Positions 52,792 to 62,702 of a stretch of DNA of 64,000 nucleotides are shown one piece after another. The stretch's first letter is position 1, and the number at the start of each line of letters is the position of its first letter. Made by a program: the position numbers and the translations under genes. Below the pieces are notes generated by a model. That model was not told the origin of the DNA and searched no databases. It saw only the letters and a program-made list of their open reading frames with translations. The stretch lies in contig NZ_JAHKPU010000049.1 of the NCBI RefSeq assembly GCF_018860505.1, positions 1-64,000 of the forward strand. Reading direction: 5' to 3'. This DNA comes from Pacificibacter marinus (GTDB taxonomy: Bacteria; Pseudomonadota; Alphaproteobacteria; Rhodobacterales; Rhodobacteraceae).

Positions 52792-53838
52792 TTATTCGAT
52801 TTCGCCGCGCCGCACGCGCTTGGCCTTAAAGGCCGTGCGTTTGAGCTTGCTAAACTTGCGCCCGCGTTCTTTGGACGTGGCGATGGTGCCTGTGTTCTCG
52901 GCATCTTCATCGCGCAGTTTTTTCCAGCGCTCAACACGCTCTTGAGTTAAATCACCCGATTCCACAGCCGCAAGAATGGCGCAGCCTGGTTCTGTCGTGT
53001 GTTTACAGTCGGAAAATTTACACTCAGTCACCAAATCGGTGATATCTTCAAACAAAGTATTGATACCCGCGGCAGCGTCATGCAAAGCCAGTTCGCGCAT
53101 CCCCGGTGTGTCGATCATCCAGCCGCCCGCGTGCATCAAATGCATCGAGCGCGCCGTGGTGGTGTGTCGCCCTTTGGCATCATCTTCGCGGATGTCAGCC
53201 GTCAGCAGATTTTCCCCCGTCAGCGTACGTCCGATGGTGGATTTGCCCACGCCAGACGATCCGACAAGGGCCACGGTTTGACCCGCGCCGCACCATTTAT
53301 TCATTTTCGCCACATCATCTGCGTCTTTGGAATTCAAAGCCAGCGCGTCGACGCGGTTGGAAATGGCAAGAGCGCGGTCCACATAAGATTGCGGGACGCC
53401 CAAAGGCGTATCGGCCTTGGTCATCACGATCACGGGCTTGGTTTCTGCCTCAATGGCCAAGGCGACATAGCGCTCAAGGCGGGCCTCATTAAAGTCGGCA
53501 TTACACGATGTGACGATGAACAGTGTGTCGATATTGGCCGCGATCAACTGCGCTTGCGAAGTGTGCCCAGCAGCTTTGCGCGAGATGACCGATTTTCGGG
53601 GCAAGACGCGGACAAGGCGTTGGCCATCGCTCAGTACGAAATCTCCGACAGCCATATCGGTCGCCACATTGTCGCCAGACAGGGCCAAATCGATCCGTTC
53701 GTTTTGGGGATTGAGCCCGATCACACGATTGCGGCGCACTTCGGTTAAGCGCACTGGCGATAGGCCGGTCGCCTCATTGGCGCTGACTTGATCGGCGAAA
53801 TGGTCGGACCAGCCGAGAGCTGTGAAAAACGGGGTCAT
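52792..53838 (-). CDS. rsgA: ribosome small-subunit maturation GTPase RsgA
   Basis: A 348-residue circularly permuted GTPase. An OB-fold region is followed by the motifs in order G4 (VIVMTKADTP), G1 (VGSSGVGKSTIG) and G3 (MIDTPGMRE), and a zinc domain (CKFSDCKHTTEPGC). It acts late in 30S assembly. The ATG at 53838 is preferred over 53916 because it begins the normal N terminus. The basic C-terminal tail is typical. Confidence 0.94.
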   Translation of the reverse strand: MTPFFTALGWSDHFADQVSANEATGLSPVRLTEVRRNRVIGLNPQNERIDLALSGDNVATDMAVGDFVLSDGQRLVRVLPRKSVISRKAAGHTSQAQLIAANIDTLFIVTSCNADFNEARLERYVALAIEAETKPVIVMTKADTPLGVPQSYVDRALAISNRVDALALNSKDADDVAKMNKWCGAGQTVALVGSSGVGKSTIGRTLTGENLLTADIREDDAKGRHTTTARSMHLMHAGGWMIDTPGMRELALHDAAAGINTLFEDITDLVTECKFSDCKHTTEPGCAILAAVESGDLTQERVERWKKLRDEDAENTGTIATSKERGRKFSKLKRTAFKAKRVRRGEIE

Positions 53839-54003
53839 TGTAGCAGTGTCATTCTGAGAAGCCTTTAAACATGAGCGTATAATGCCCAAGGGGGCGGGCA
53901 CAGCAAGCGATAACAACCGCGTGTGCTCAAAGGCATCGCACGCGTGGCATATCTGCGCGTATCGGCTTTCGTTGATTGGGGTTTTAAATTTGGGAGGGAG
54001 AGG

Positions 54004-54105
54004 TGAGAGGCTGGACAGCGACCCAAACGGGACTCGTTGCGGCTGCTTCCTTCCGGATCTGACCGGGTTGGCGAGGCGCTCGCCCGCGCCAACCTCTCAA
54101 GGCCC
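54004..54105 (-). ncRNA. ffs: bacterial signal recognition particle RNA (4.5S type)
   Basis: On the minus strand the apical domain IV reads GGTCAGATCCGGAAGGAAGC (54068-54049), the invariant SRP RNA core that binds Ffh. The ends close with GAGAGGTTGG pairing CCAGCCTCTC, with internal pairing between. The length of about 100 bases is that of the short bacterial form. End positions are estimated from pairing. It lies between rsgA and the nucleotidase gene. Confidence 0.92.
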
Positions 54106-54176
54106 ACATAAGTGACATGAGGCGGATTCGCAAGAGGGTGGTGCAAAATCTGTAACGCCTTTATGAAATTCTGTGC

Positions 54177-56087
54177 TTATAACGCAATGCGAAAGCGCGA
54201 GAACCCATTGGCCCCATCGCCCGCAGGAGTGACCTGTATAGATGTCAGGTCCGTCAAATGGTCGCGGGCTTTGGGGCCTGTCTCGAAAATCACCGATGTG
54301 TCGGGCAGGGGGGCGAAGGTCCAGTTGTTGTCCGCTTTAGGGTCGACTGTGCCTTGCTCGACAATATAGCGCACGATGATATCGCGGTTTGTATCGGGGC
54401 CTTCAAAAATAATCGTTGTCCCGTCCGCGCCCGGAAACGCGCCACCGCCGCCTGCGCGATAATTGTTGGTGGCGACGATGAATTCCATATCGTCGGTCAC
54501 AGGCTTGCCCTGATAGGCAAGATCAACGATGCGCGTGGCATTCGCGTTCAGAAGTTCGCCCTTGGCAGTGAAGCGCGAGGGCTGGGTAAGATCGATCTTA
54601 TAGGTCACGCCATCGATCACATCGAAATTGTAAGGCGGGAACTCTGGGTTCAACAACAGTTGATCTTTGCGACCAGCTTTGATTTGCAAAAACATACCTG
54701 CAGAGCGATCAAGCCAGCCTTTAAGTTCTGCGCCAGTGATGCGAACTGCGCGAATGGTGTTGGGATAAAAATAGAGATCGGCGATGTTTTTGATTGCCAA
54801 GTTTCCAGGGGCGACATCTGTGTAATGTTCAGGGCCTGCGCGTCCACCCGCTTTGAACGGCGCGGCGGCTGATAGGATCGGCAATCCGTCATGTTCGGTG
54901 CCTTTGAACATGTCCTTGAGATACCAAAGCTGGGCGTTTGCGACGATCTGCACGCTTGGATCATCTGCAACCAATGCGAAATAGGAATGCAAAGACGTGG
55001 CCGTTTTGCCGACAGCGCGGCGGATGTATTGCAAGGTCTCGTCATGCACGGCTGCGACAGAGTGCAGAACGTTTTGGTGACTGTCCACCAAAGATGCGAT
55101 TTTGCGATCAGTCCCGCGTGCCGCGATGGGGCGCGTTTCGACGGACGAGGTGATCACGCGCCATGCATTGCCGCTGCGTTCAATCATTAGGTCGATCAGG
55201 CCAAGGTGTGAGCCCCAAAATCCGCCCATGACCGTTGGTTTGCCGTGAACAAGACCGTTCTTGGCGTCCACGCCCGCAAGCCCGTCAAAGTCGGGCGACG
55301 GAAACACCAGATGCGAATGACCCGTGACCATGGCGTCGATCCCGTCCAGTTCGGCCAAAGGCACAGACGCGTTTTCCATGCCCTCAACGTGTTTGGCAGA
55401 TCCGATGCCAGAGTGATTGAGCGCGATGATCAGATCCGCGCCCTTTTCTTTCATCTCGGGAATATAGGCGCGGGCGGTGTCAACGATATCGCGCACCACG
55501 ACATTGCCTTCCAGGTGGCGGCGGTCCCAAGTCATGATTTGAGGGGGCACAAAGCCAATGAGGCCGACCTTAATAGGGTGTTTTTGACCCGAGCCGTCGA
55601 TGACATAACGATCCAATATCACATAGGGTTTGACCAAAGTTATGTCTTTGCGTGCGGTGCTGCCCATCTTTTTGATCACATTTGCCGAGACCACAGGAAA
55701 ATCAGCGCCCTGCAAAGACTTGAGCAAGAAATCGATCCCGTAGTTGAATTCGTGATTGCCCAAGGTCGCCGCATCATAGCCAAGCGTGTTCATCGCTGTG
55801 ATGATCGGGTGCATGTCGCCGTCTTGCATCCCGCGTTCATAAGCGATGTAGTCGCCCATAGGGTTGCCTTGCAAAAGGTCTCCATTATCAACCAAAATCG
55901 CGTTGTTGGCCTCAGCGCGGATCGCATTGATATGTGCCGCAGTGCGCGCCAAGCCAACGCTGTCGCTGGGGCGATCTGCGTAGTAGTCGTAAGGGAAAAC
56001 ATGGACATGTAAATCCGTCGTTTCCATAATGCGCAGATGAGCTTGGTCAACGCTGGCGCGAGCAGAAAAGGGGTGGAGTGCGATCAA
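54177..56087 (-). CDS. cpdB: 2',3'-cyclic-nucleotide phosphodiesterase / 3'-nucleotidase (CpdB type)
   Basis: A 636-residue two-domain metallophosphoesterase. Metal-site motifs appear in order as ETTDLHVH, DNGDLLQGNP, LGNHEFNYGID, LNHSGIG and TGHSHLVF; the C-terminal 5'-nucleotidase domain includes VATNNYRAGGGGAFPGADG. CpdB is normally periplasmic, but this start (MIALHPFSARASVDQAH) shows no clear signal peptide, so the location is uncertain. It clears 2',3'-cyclic nucleotides from RNA breakdown. Confidence 0.93.
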   Translation of the reverse strand: MIALHPFSARASVDQAHLRIMETTDLHVHVFPYDYYADRPSDSVGLARTAAHINAIRAEANNAILVDNGDLLQGNPMGDYIAYERGMQDGDMHPIITAMNTLGYDAATLGNHEFNYGIDFLLKSLQGADFPVVSANVIKKMGSTARKDITLVKPYVILDRYVIDGSGQKHPIKVGLIGFVPPQIMTWDRRHLEGNVVVRDIVDTARAYIPEMKEKGADLIIALNHSGIGSAKHVEGMENASVPLAELDGIDAMVTGHSHLVFPSPDFDGLAGVDAKNGLVHGKPTVMGGFWGSHLGLIDLMIERSGNAWRVITSSVETRPIAARGTDRKIASLVDSHQNVLHSVAAVHDETLQYIRRAVGKTATSLHSYFALVADDPSVQIVANAQLWYLKDMFKGTEHDGLPILSAAAPFKAGGRAGPEHYTDVAPGNLAIKNIADLYFYPNTIRAVRITGAELKGWLDRSAGMFLQIKAGRKDQLLLNPEFPPYNFDVIDGVTYKIDLTQPSRFTAKGELLNANATRIVDLAYQGKPVTDDMEFIVATNNYRAGGGGAFPGADGTTIIFEGPDTNRDIIVRYIVEQGTVDPKADNNWTFAPLPDTSVIFETGPKARDHLTDLTSIQVTPAGDGANGFSRFRIAL

Positions 56088-56262
56088 TGCGAAGCCTGCA
56101 AATGGTTGGGATAAAAATCCCTGAAATGGTCTATTAGGGTTTTGCGCTCTCGATCATATTTGGATTTAAGACTATAGCGACTGACGAGCGCGACAACTTG
56201 TAACGAGTTGGATACTAACTATGTTTTGAACACTTCCAATGCTTCTGGGTTAAATAGTGGGT

Positions 56263-56296
56263 TTGAAATGCAACTTTTGGTTGTGTTGCGTTTCAA
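56263..56296. other. 12-bp inverted repeat between cpdB and nudC
   Basis: TTGAAATGCAAC (56263-56274) pairs with GTTGCGTTTCAA (56285-56296), one G-U, around a 10-base loop. It lies in the 292-base divergent gap upstream of both genes. No U-tract follows on either strand, so it is more likely an operator or a leader hairpin than a terminator. Confidence 0.5.
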
Positions 56297-56379
56297 GTGT
56301 TACCTATGCGCAACTATTGATGTCCGTAAGGTATTGAAATGCAGCCAAATTGCTGTGGTGAACCATAAAGGCGAAAATA

Positions 56380-57318
56380 ATGATGATCGACACAGTGACC
56401 TTTTCAGCTGGGCTTTTGCACCGCAGAGATGACCTTCGGAAAACCGCAGATGTCTTGCAAGCATCCCCTAAAGCGCGTTTTTTGCCGCTTTGGACTTTTA
56501 AACCTTTGGTCGATGACGCGGGGGGGCTTTTGATGGTGCCGCAAGGGCATCCTTTGCTCACATTTGCGGGCGTCACAGTGTTCTTGGGGCTCGATGATTC
56601 AGGCGCGCCTTTGTTTGCGGTTGATGTGTCCACGGCAGAGATGATGGACTGCGCAATGACACAGGAGGGACTGTTCGACATATCTGAGCAGCGCCACGAC
56701 AGCCTGCCCCACGCCAGCTTTCGGGATCTAAAAACGGTGATGACGGATTTAAGTCCGCTTGAGGCTGAAATTGCTTCGACTGCGCGGGCGATTCTTGGTT
56801 GGCATAAATCGCATAAATTTTGTGCAGCCTGTGGGGTGCAAAGTGAGATTGCGATTGGCGGCTGGCAACGCAACTGCGGCGCTTGCGGTACGCCGCATTT
56901 TCCACGCACCGATCCTGTCGTGATCATGCTGATCACTCATGGCAACTCTGTGCTTTTGGGGCGCAGCCCGCAATTTCCCGAAGGCATGTATTCGCTTTTG
57001 GCTGGGTTTGTTGAGCCAGGCGAGCCGATTGAGGCCGCTGTACGCCGCGAAGTGATGGAAGAAGCCGGTATTCCTGTTGGAGATGTGTCTTACATGGCCA
57101 GTCAACCTTGGCCTTTTCCCGCGTCATTAATGATCGGATGTCGCGGTACAGCATTGTCGCGTGACATTACAATTGACGAAAATGAGCTGGAAGATGCGCT
57201 TTGGCTGACCAAAGAAGACTGCGCAAATGTCATGGCGGGCACCCATCCAGATATTTTGCCAGCCCGAGAAGGCGCTATAGCGCACTTTCTACTGACTAAG
57301 TGGCTTGCGGATGAATAG
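56380..57318 (+). CDS. nudC: NADH pyrophosphatase NudC
   Basis: A 312-residue Nudix hydrolase. It has a zinc ribbon (FCAACG ... NCGACGTPHFPR), the Nudix box GFVEPGEPIEAAVRREVMEE and the NADH-type signature SQPWPFPASLMIG. It hydrolyses NADH and can remove the NAD cap from RNA. Two adjacent ATGs (56380 and 56383) follow an AAAGG site; either could be used. Confidence 0.94.
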   Translation: MMIDTVTFSAGLLHRRDDLRKTADVLQASPKARFLPLWTFKPLVDDAGGLLMVPQGHPLLTFAGVTVFLGLDDSGAPLFAVDVSTAEMMDCAMTQEGLFDISEQRHDSLPHASFRDLKTVMTDLSPLEAEIASTARAILGWHKSHKFCAACGVQSEIAIGGWQRNCGACGTPHFPRTDPVVIMLITHGNSVLLGRSPQFPEGMYSLLAGFVEPGEPIEAAVRREVMEEAGIPVGDVSYMASQPWPFPASLMIGCRGTALSRDITIDENELEDALWLTKEDCANVMAGTHPDILPAREGAIAHFLLTKWLADE

Positions 57319-57363
57319 ATTTGGGCCGATAACACTTGAATAGAGCGAGACAGGTGGACCGGC

Positions 57364-57837
57364 ATGAAATTTTCGACCCGACAAGACATTGAAGCACCAG
57401 CAGATTATGTTTTTGATCAAATCACTGATTTTGATGGGCTCGAACGGCAGGCCATGCGACGCGGCATTGATGTGCGACGTAAAAATCCCATGCAACCGCG
57501 CGGGGTTGGTGCGGCTTGGACTGTGCAGGCGCCGTTTCGCGGCAAATTGCGCGATGTCGATGCGCATGTGTCCGAATTTGATTCGCCCAACTCTTTTGTT
57601 GCCGATGCCAAATCTGGCGGGCTTGATATGACCTTGAATGTCGAACTGGTGCCTTTGTCGTCCAAGCGCACTCGTGTCACGCTTGGGTATGAGGTGCGTC
57701 CGCAAACGCTGTCCGCGCGTATTCTTGTACAATCTGTCAAGTTTGCGAAAGCTTCTTTGCAGCGCCGTTTTGAACGCCGTATCTGTGCGTATTGCGAGGC
57801 GATGTCTGCGCGCTATGAATTGCAAGCGCGCAGCTAA
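57364..57837 (+). CDS. SRPBCC-fold protein
   Basis: A 157-residue protein of the START/SRPBCC (polyketide cyclase/Bet v1-like) fold. It starts MKFSTRQDIEAPADYVFDQI, with the strand TWTVQAPFRGKLRDVDAHV and a C-terminal long helix. Such proteins bind hydrophobic ligands. It follows nudC on the same strand after 45 bases. No specific function can be given. Confidence 0.8.
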   Translation: MKFSTRQDIEAPADYVFDQITDFDGLERQAMRRGIDVRRKNPMQPRGVGAAWTVQAPFRGKLRDVDAHVSEFDSPNSFVADAKSGGLDMTLNVELVPLSSKRTRVTLGYEVRPQTLSARILVQSVKFAKASLQRRFERRICAYCEAMSARYELQARS

Positions 57838-57936
57838 GTCCAAAGACTTACGGTTTGATTTGCAAAAGCGTGCCGGTTAGAGCTCGCCAGTTTGGCCGCG
57901 TTTTCCATTTTAAATCAGAATGTTCGCGGCAAAGGG

Positions 57937-58767
57937 CTACGACCGACGCGGATCAGCGGGATAAACACCCAAAATTTCGACCATCTCGGTGAAATAGCCA
58001 AGCTCATCCATCGCCAGTTTGACGTTTGCATCATCTGGGTGGCCTTCGATGTCCGCATAAAACTGCGTTGCAGTGAACACGCCATCGACCATATAGCTTT
58101 CCAGCTTGGTCATGTTGACGCCATTGGTCGCGAATCCTCCCATCGCTTTGTATAGGGCGGCGGGGATGTTGCGGACGCGAAACATGAAAGCCGTGACCAT
58201 CTTATCTGCACGACGCGTGTGATCGGCATCGCGAGCCATGACCAAGAATCGTGTGGTGTTCAGCTTATGATCTTCGATCTGGGGCGCGATGACCTCAAGC
58301 CCGTACAATTTGGCGGCCAGCTCAGAGGCAAGGGCCGCTTGGGTCTTGTTACCACCTGCGGCCACATCACGCGCGGCACGAGCGTTGTCAGAACTGGTCA
58401 CGCCTTTGATCTCATTGTCGTGCAAAAATTTTCCACATTGCGGCAGAATCACCGGATGCCCATGGGCATGGGTGATGTCTGACAAAACGGCACCAGGCAC
58501 ACCCAAAAGATTCACATGCACACGTACAAAGGTCTCTTGAATGATGTGCAAACCGGCCTGTGGTAGCAAATGATAGACATCCTGAACTCGGCCATAAGTC
58601 GAATTTTCAACCGCGATCATACCCAAATCAGCAGCACCAGATCGCACGGCTTCTAGCGCATCTTCGAATGTGGGGCAGGGAAGCGGGTCAAAATCAGGGC
58701 GAGTCTCGACACAGGCCTGATGCGAATATGCACCCAGTTCTCCTTGAAAAGCGATACGTGCGGCCAT
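57937..58767 (-). CDS. pheA: prephenate dehydratase
   Basis: A 276-residue enzyme of phenylalanine synthesis. It has IAFQGELGAYSHQAC, PCPTFEDALEAVRSG, MIAVENSTYGRVQDVYHLL and the TTRFLVMARD motif, followed by an ACT regulatory domain with AALYKAMGGFATNGVNMTKLES (phenylalanine-binding region). The ATG at 58767 has a GGGGG site and gives the family start; one 12 bases upstream has none. Confidence 0.94.
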   Translation of the reverse strand: MAARIAFQGELGAYSHQACVETRPDFDPLPCPTFEDALEAVRSGAADLGMIAVENSTYGRVQDVYHLLPQAGLHIIQETFVRVHVNLLGVPGAVLSDITHAHGHPVILPQCGKFLHDNEIKGVTSSDNARAARDVAAGGNKTQAALASELAAKLYGLEVIAPQIEDHKLNTTRFLVMARDADHTRRADKMVTAFMFRVRNIPAALYKAMGGFATNGVNMTKLESYMVDGVFTATQFYADIEGHPDDANVKLAMDELGYFTEMVEILGVYPADPRRS

Positions 58768-58889
58768 CTGCGCCCCCATTTTAGCGAAGTTTCTGAAGTA
58801 AGTCGTTTGGTCGCGGGTCTTATACCTTGAAATACACCGATGGAAACGGGTAGATACCCTTCAACAGATGCACATATACGGAACGCGAC

Positions 58890-59405
58890 ATGTTCGACAC
58901 TATGACCCTTACCAAAGCTGTTGCAGCTCTTTGCGGCACATTTTTGTTCTTTCTCTTCGGCGCTTGGGCTGCAGAATCGCTTTACCACACAGGCGGTGGT
59001 CACGGCGATCATGCGCAAGCCTATGTGATCGAAGTCGAAGACTCTGGCGCTGAGCCAGAAGAAGTTGTTGAAGTTGACTTTGGTCCGATTTTGGCGGCTG
59101 CAGATCCTGCCTCTGGTGAAAGCATTTTCGGCAAGAAATGTACGGCCTGTCACACTGTGAACGGTGCAGACAAAACTGGCCCACACCTTGATGGCTCTTT
59201 TGATCGCGACATCGGTTCTGTTGCTGGCTTTGGTTACTCCGGTATTTTGACCGAACTTGAAGGCAACTGGACAGCAGATGCGCTGAACCATTTCTTGGAA
59301 AAACCAAAAGACTTTGCACCAGGTACAAAAATGACATTCGCCGGTTTCAAGAAAATCAGTGAGCGTGCAGACGTGATTGCCTACTTGCAGTCCTTGAGCA
59401 ACTAA
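58890..59405 (+). CDS. cycM: membrane-anchored cytochrome c (CycM/c552-like)
   Basis: A 171-residue class I cytochrome c. An uncleaved N-terminal membrane anchor (about 9-29) leads to an acidic linker (40-65) and a haem domain with CTACH (Cys84, Cys87, His88) and axial Met148 in PGTKMTF. It resembles Paracoccus c552, which passes electrons from the bc1 complex to terminal oxidases. It is divergent from pheA and ends at a terminator. Confidence 0.9.
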   Translation: MFDTMTLTKAVAALCGTFLFFLFGAWAAESLYHTGGGHGDHAQAYVIEVEDSGAEPEEVVEVDFGPILAAADPASGESIFGKKCTACHTVNGADKTGPHLDGSFDRDIGSVAGFGYSGILTELEGNWTADALNHFLEKPKDFAPGTKMTFAGFKKISERADVIAYLQSLSN

Positions 59406-59446
59406 GACTAGCGATTGAGGCTGAGCCTCATGACCATGAGATTTCA

Positions 59447-59478
59447 AACCCCATCGGTTTTTTCGGTGGGGTTTTCTT
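59447..59478 (+). terminator. rho-independent terminator of the cytochrome c gene
   Basis: AACCCCATCG (59447-59456) pairs with CGGTGGGGTT (59464-59473) with one G-U pair and a seven-base T-rich loop; TTCTTTT follows. Confidence 0.85.
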
Positions 59479-59646
59479 TTGCGCTAAAGTCGGTGGGGCC
59501 ATGCTGGGGCTGGCTTTTCTGGCGCCGCCATTCACATTTCGTCACGGTTTATTCACAGTTGTGCAACTTCGCGGTTGGAACCCGTGCAAATACAGATCAG
59601 ATTGTGGATAAGAGTATTTAAGCTCATATCCCAACGGAGGTTCTGT

Positions 59647-61545
59647 ATGTTTCACCTGTCTCACCGTTCATATCTTTTGGCGGCCTTATCGTCTTTGGCG
59701 ATCAGCAGCGCTGGCGCTGCACAAGCAGCAGATGGCGATACGGTGGTGGCAACGTGGTTTTCCGATTGGGGCACAGCCAAATATTCAGAACCTTTCGATC
59801 ACTTGGACTTTGTGAACCCAGATGCGCCTAAAGGTGGGCGTGTGGTGCAAGGCACAGTGGGGGATTTCGACAGCTTCAATCCCTATTCAACCCTGTCTGG
59901 AACGCCTGCGGCCATGTCGTCCATCGGCTATGAGCGCCTGATGGCCAGCAATGGTGCATCCTCAAGCCCGCGCATCGCTGATGAGTTCCAGTCCAGTTCT
60001 TATTGTTTTCTGTGCGAAACGATCGAATACCCCGAGTCTCAAGATTGGGTGATTTTTCACCTACGCCATGATGTTACATTTTCTGACGGCACGCCGATGA
60101 CGGCCGAAGATGTTGCCTTTACCCACAACAAATTCATTGCCGAAGGGACATTGTCTTGGCGCGCAGGCGTCAGCCAAATGATCGAAAAAGTTGAGGTGCT
60201 GGACCCGTACACTGTCAAATTCACATTCAATCCGGACGCGCCGCGCAAAGGGTTGATCGGTCAAGCTGGCGCGACGACGGTGATGAGCAAAGCTTGGTTC
60301 GAGAAAACCGGCGCAAAGCTTGATGAAAAACGTATCGAGGTGTCACCGGGCACCGGTGAATATGTTCTGGCTGATTATGATATGGGCAAATGGGTCGAAT
60401 ATAAACGCAATCCGGATTATTGGGGCGACACTCATCCGCTTATGTTGGGGCGCGGCAACGTTGATACGGTGCGCGTCGAATACTTTGGCGATTCCACATC
60501 AGAATTTGAATCGTTTAAATCTGGCGAAACCACATATCGCGCTGAAAACTCATCGCTGACATGGGCAACGGGGTATGATTTCCCTGCGATTGAAAACGGC
60601 TTTGTGGTCAAAGAAACCTTGCCCAGCGGCACGATGCGCGGCCCTGTCGGGTTCCTGTTCAATCTGCGTCAAGACAAGTTCCAAGACAAACGCGTGCGTG
60701 AAGCCATTGGCCTGATGTATAATTTCACATGGACCAACGGCGTTTTGCAATATGGGCTATTTTCGCAACGCGAAGCCTTTTGGAATGCGCCAGGGTATCA
60801 AGCCGAAGGCCTGCCAACAGGCAAAGAGTTGGAAATTCTCGAGCGGGTGCGTGATCATCTACCAGACGAAATTTTCACCGAAGAACCGCGTATGCCGCAT
60901 ACCTCTGGTGAGCGCTTGATGGATCGCGGCAACCTGCGCAAAGCACTGAGGTTGATGGGCGAGGCGGGGTGGACGCCTGGCGATGACGGCAAGCTGCGCA
61001 ATTCAGCAGGTGAAACGCTCAAGGTCGAGATTTTGCACTATCTCGCGTCTTGGGATCGCATCATCAATCCTTACGTTGAAAACCTGCTCGCGCTGGGCGT
61101 TGACGTGACTTACAACCGTGTGGACCCGAACGAATATCAAGCGCGTTCACAAAGCTTCGACTACGATATTATCTACAGCGGCTATGTGAGTTCCTTTGAA
61201 GAGGACACAGACTTTTCGCAAAAATACAGCTGCGAAGACCGCAACGACATCTTTAATCCTGCGGGGTATTGTAGCGAGGCCATCGACGAGATTGGCGACA
61301 TTCTGCTTGAGGCCAAAAGTTTTGAAGATATGCAATCGACCCTGCGCGCAGCAGACCGTATTTTGCGCGACGAATATTTCATTGTGTTGGCGCATATGAA
61401 CGATACGGCTTGGGTCTCTTACTATGATATGTATGAACATCCAGCGGTCGATCAGTTGCCGCCGCTTGGCAGTGGTGTTTTGGATACGTGGTGGGTGAAT
61501 GCGGATAAAGCCCAAGCGCTCAAAGCCGCAGGCGCGATCAAGTAG
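59647..61545 (+). CDS. yejA: peptide ABC transporter, periplasmic binding protein (YejA type)
   Basis: A 632-residue extracellular solute-binding protein family 5 member with a signal peptide ending near residue 28 (GAAQAAD). The start of the mature part (FDHLDFVNPDAPKGGRVVQG), DFDSFNPYSTLSGTPA and VTFSDGTPMTAEDVAFTHNK are YejA landmarks. The ATG at 59647 has a CGGAGG site; upstream in-frame ATG at 59575 precedes the signal peptide and is unlikely. YejABEF imports oligopeptides, and microcin C in E. coli. Confidence 0.93.
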   Translation: MFHLSHRSYLLAALSSLAISSAGAAQAADGDTVVATWFSDWGTAKYSEPFDHLDFVNPDAPKGGRVVQGTVGDFDSFNPYSTLSGTPAAMSSIGYERLMASNGASSSPRIADEFQSSSYCFLCETIEYPESQDWVIFHLRHDVTFSDGTPMTAEDVAFTHNKFIAEGTLSWRAGVSQMIEKVEVLDPYTVKFTFNPDAPRKGLIGQAGATTVMSKAWFEKTGAKLDEKRIEVSPGTGEYVLADYDMGKWVEYKRNPDYWGDTHPLMLGRGNVDTVRVEYFGDSTSEFESFKSGETTYRAENSSLTWATGYDFPAIENGFVVKETLPSGTMRGPVGFLFNLRQDKFQDKRVREAIGLMYNFTWTNGVLQYGLFSQREAFWNAPGYQAEGLPTGKELEILERVRDHLPDEIFTEEPRMPHTSGERLMDRGNLRKALRLMGEAGWTPGDDGKLRNSAGETLKVEILHYLASWDRIINPYVENLLALGVDVTYNRVDPNEYQARSQSFDYDIIYSGYVSSFEEDTDFSQKYSCEDRNDIFNPAGYCSEAIDEIGDILLEAKSFEDMQSTLRAADRILRDEYFIVLAHMNDTAWVSYYDMYEHPAVDQLPPLGSGVLDTWWVNADKAQALKAAGAIK

Positions 61546-61607
61546 CAGATAGAACAACAGGGGCAACCAAGCCCCGAGACGATAACAGGTGGAAGGACCT
61601 CTGAAAC

Positions 61608-62702
61608 ATGGGAGCCTATATTCTTCGGCGGCTTTTGCTGGTCATACCAACGCTGTTGGGCATTATGATCGTAAATTTCACGCTGACCCAATTTGTGCCC
61701 GGCGGACCGATTGAACAGGTCTTGGCCGAAATCAATGGCGAAGGCGATGTCTTTGCCTCGATCAATGGTGGTGGTGGCGATGCCGCTGGGGTTGAAATTC
61801 AAGGTGGCGCGTCCACCTCTGAATACATTGGCGCACGGGGCCTGCCGCCTGAGTTCATCAAAGAACTTGAAGTACAATTCGGGCTGGATAAACCACCGCT
61901 TGAACAATTCCTGCACATGATGTGGAACTATGTGCGGTTTGACTTTGGCGAAAGCTATTTCAAATCCGAAGGCGTCTTGGATCTGGTCTGGGACCGACTG
62001 CCAGTGTCTATCTCGCTGGGCCTTTGGGCGACCTTGATTTCCTATCTGATCTCGATCCCTTTGGGCATTCGCAAAGCAGTGAAAGACGGATCAAGGTTCG
62101 ACACTTGGACCTCAGCCATCATCATTGTCGCCTATGCAATCCCCAGCTTTTTGTTCGCCATCATGCTGGTCGTCGTCTTTGCGGGCGGGTCCTATTGGCA
62201 AATCTTTCCTTTGCGCGGGTTGACCTCGGCAAATTTTGACGAGCTGTCCTTGTGGGGCAAAGTGGTCGATTACGCGTGGCACATCACCTTGCCGGTCTTG
62301 GCGATGCTGATCTCGTCTTTCGCAACGCTGACGCTTTTGACCAAGAACTCTTTCTTGGACGAAATACGCAAACAATATGTGGTCACAGCCCGCGCCAAAG
62401 GCCTGTCCGAACACCGCGTGATGTACGGCCATGTGTTTCGCAACGCGATGTTGATCGTGATCTCAGGCTTTCCGGCGTTGTTCTTGGGCGTGTTCTTTTC
62501 GGGATCGTTGATTATCGAGACTATATTTTCGCTCGATGGCATTGGTCGTTTGGGATTCGAAGCCGTGCTCAGACGCGATTACCCCGTGATCTTTGGCACG
62601 ATGTTTTTCTTTGGTCTTATCGGTCTGATTATCGGGATTTTGTCTGATCTGATGTATATTTTTATCGATCCGCGTATCGATTTTGAAAAGAGGGATTCAT
62701 GA
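61608..62702 (+). CDS. yejB: peptide ABC transporter, permease (YejB type)
   Basis: A 364-residue permease of the DppB kind. [20 protein letters not shown] forms the first helix; a long periplasmic loop (about 40-105) typical of YejB precedes [20 protein letters not shown], and the EAA loop includes [20 protein letters not shown]. It overlaps the second permease by four bases. Confidence 0.95.
   Translation: MGAYILRRLLLVIPTLLGIMIVNFTLTQFVPGGPIEQVLAEINGEGDVFASINGGGGDAAGVEIQGGASTSEYIGARGLPPEFIKELEVQFGLDKPPLEQFLHMMWNYVRFDFGESYFKSEGVLDLVWDRLPVSISLGLWATLISYLISIPLGIRKAVKDGSRFDTWTSAIIIVAYAIPSFLFAIMLVVVFAGGSYWQIFPLRGLTSANFDELSLWGKVVDYAWHITLPVLAMLISSFATLTLLTKNSFLDEIRKQYVVTARAKGLSEHRVMYGHVFRNAMLIVISGFPALFLGVFFSGSLIIETIFSLDGIGRLGFEAVLRRDYPVIFGTMFFFGLIGLIIGILSDLMYIFIDPRIDFEKRDS

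Noticed and set aside
52999-53748. Open plus-strand frame of 249 codons opposite rsgA.
   Set aside because: rsgA is clearly the gene here; the opposite frame has no protein character.
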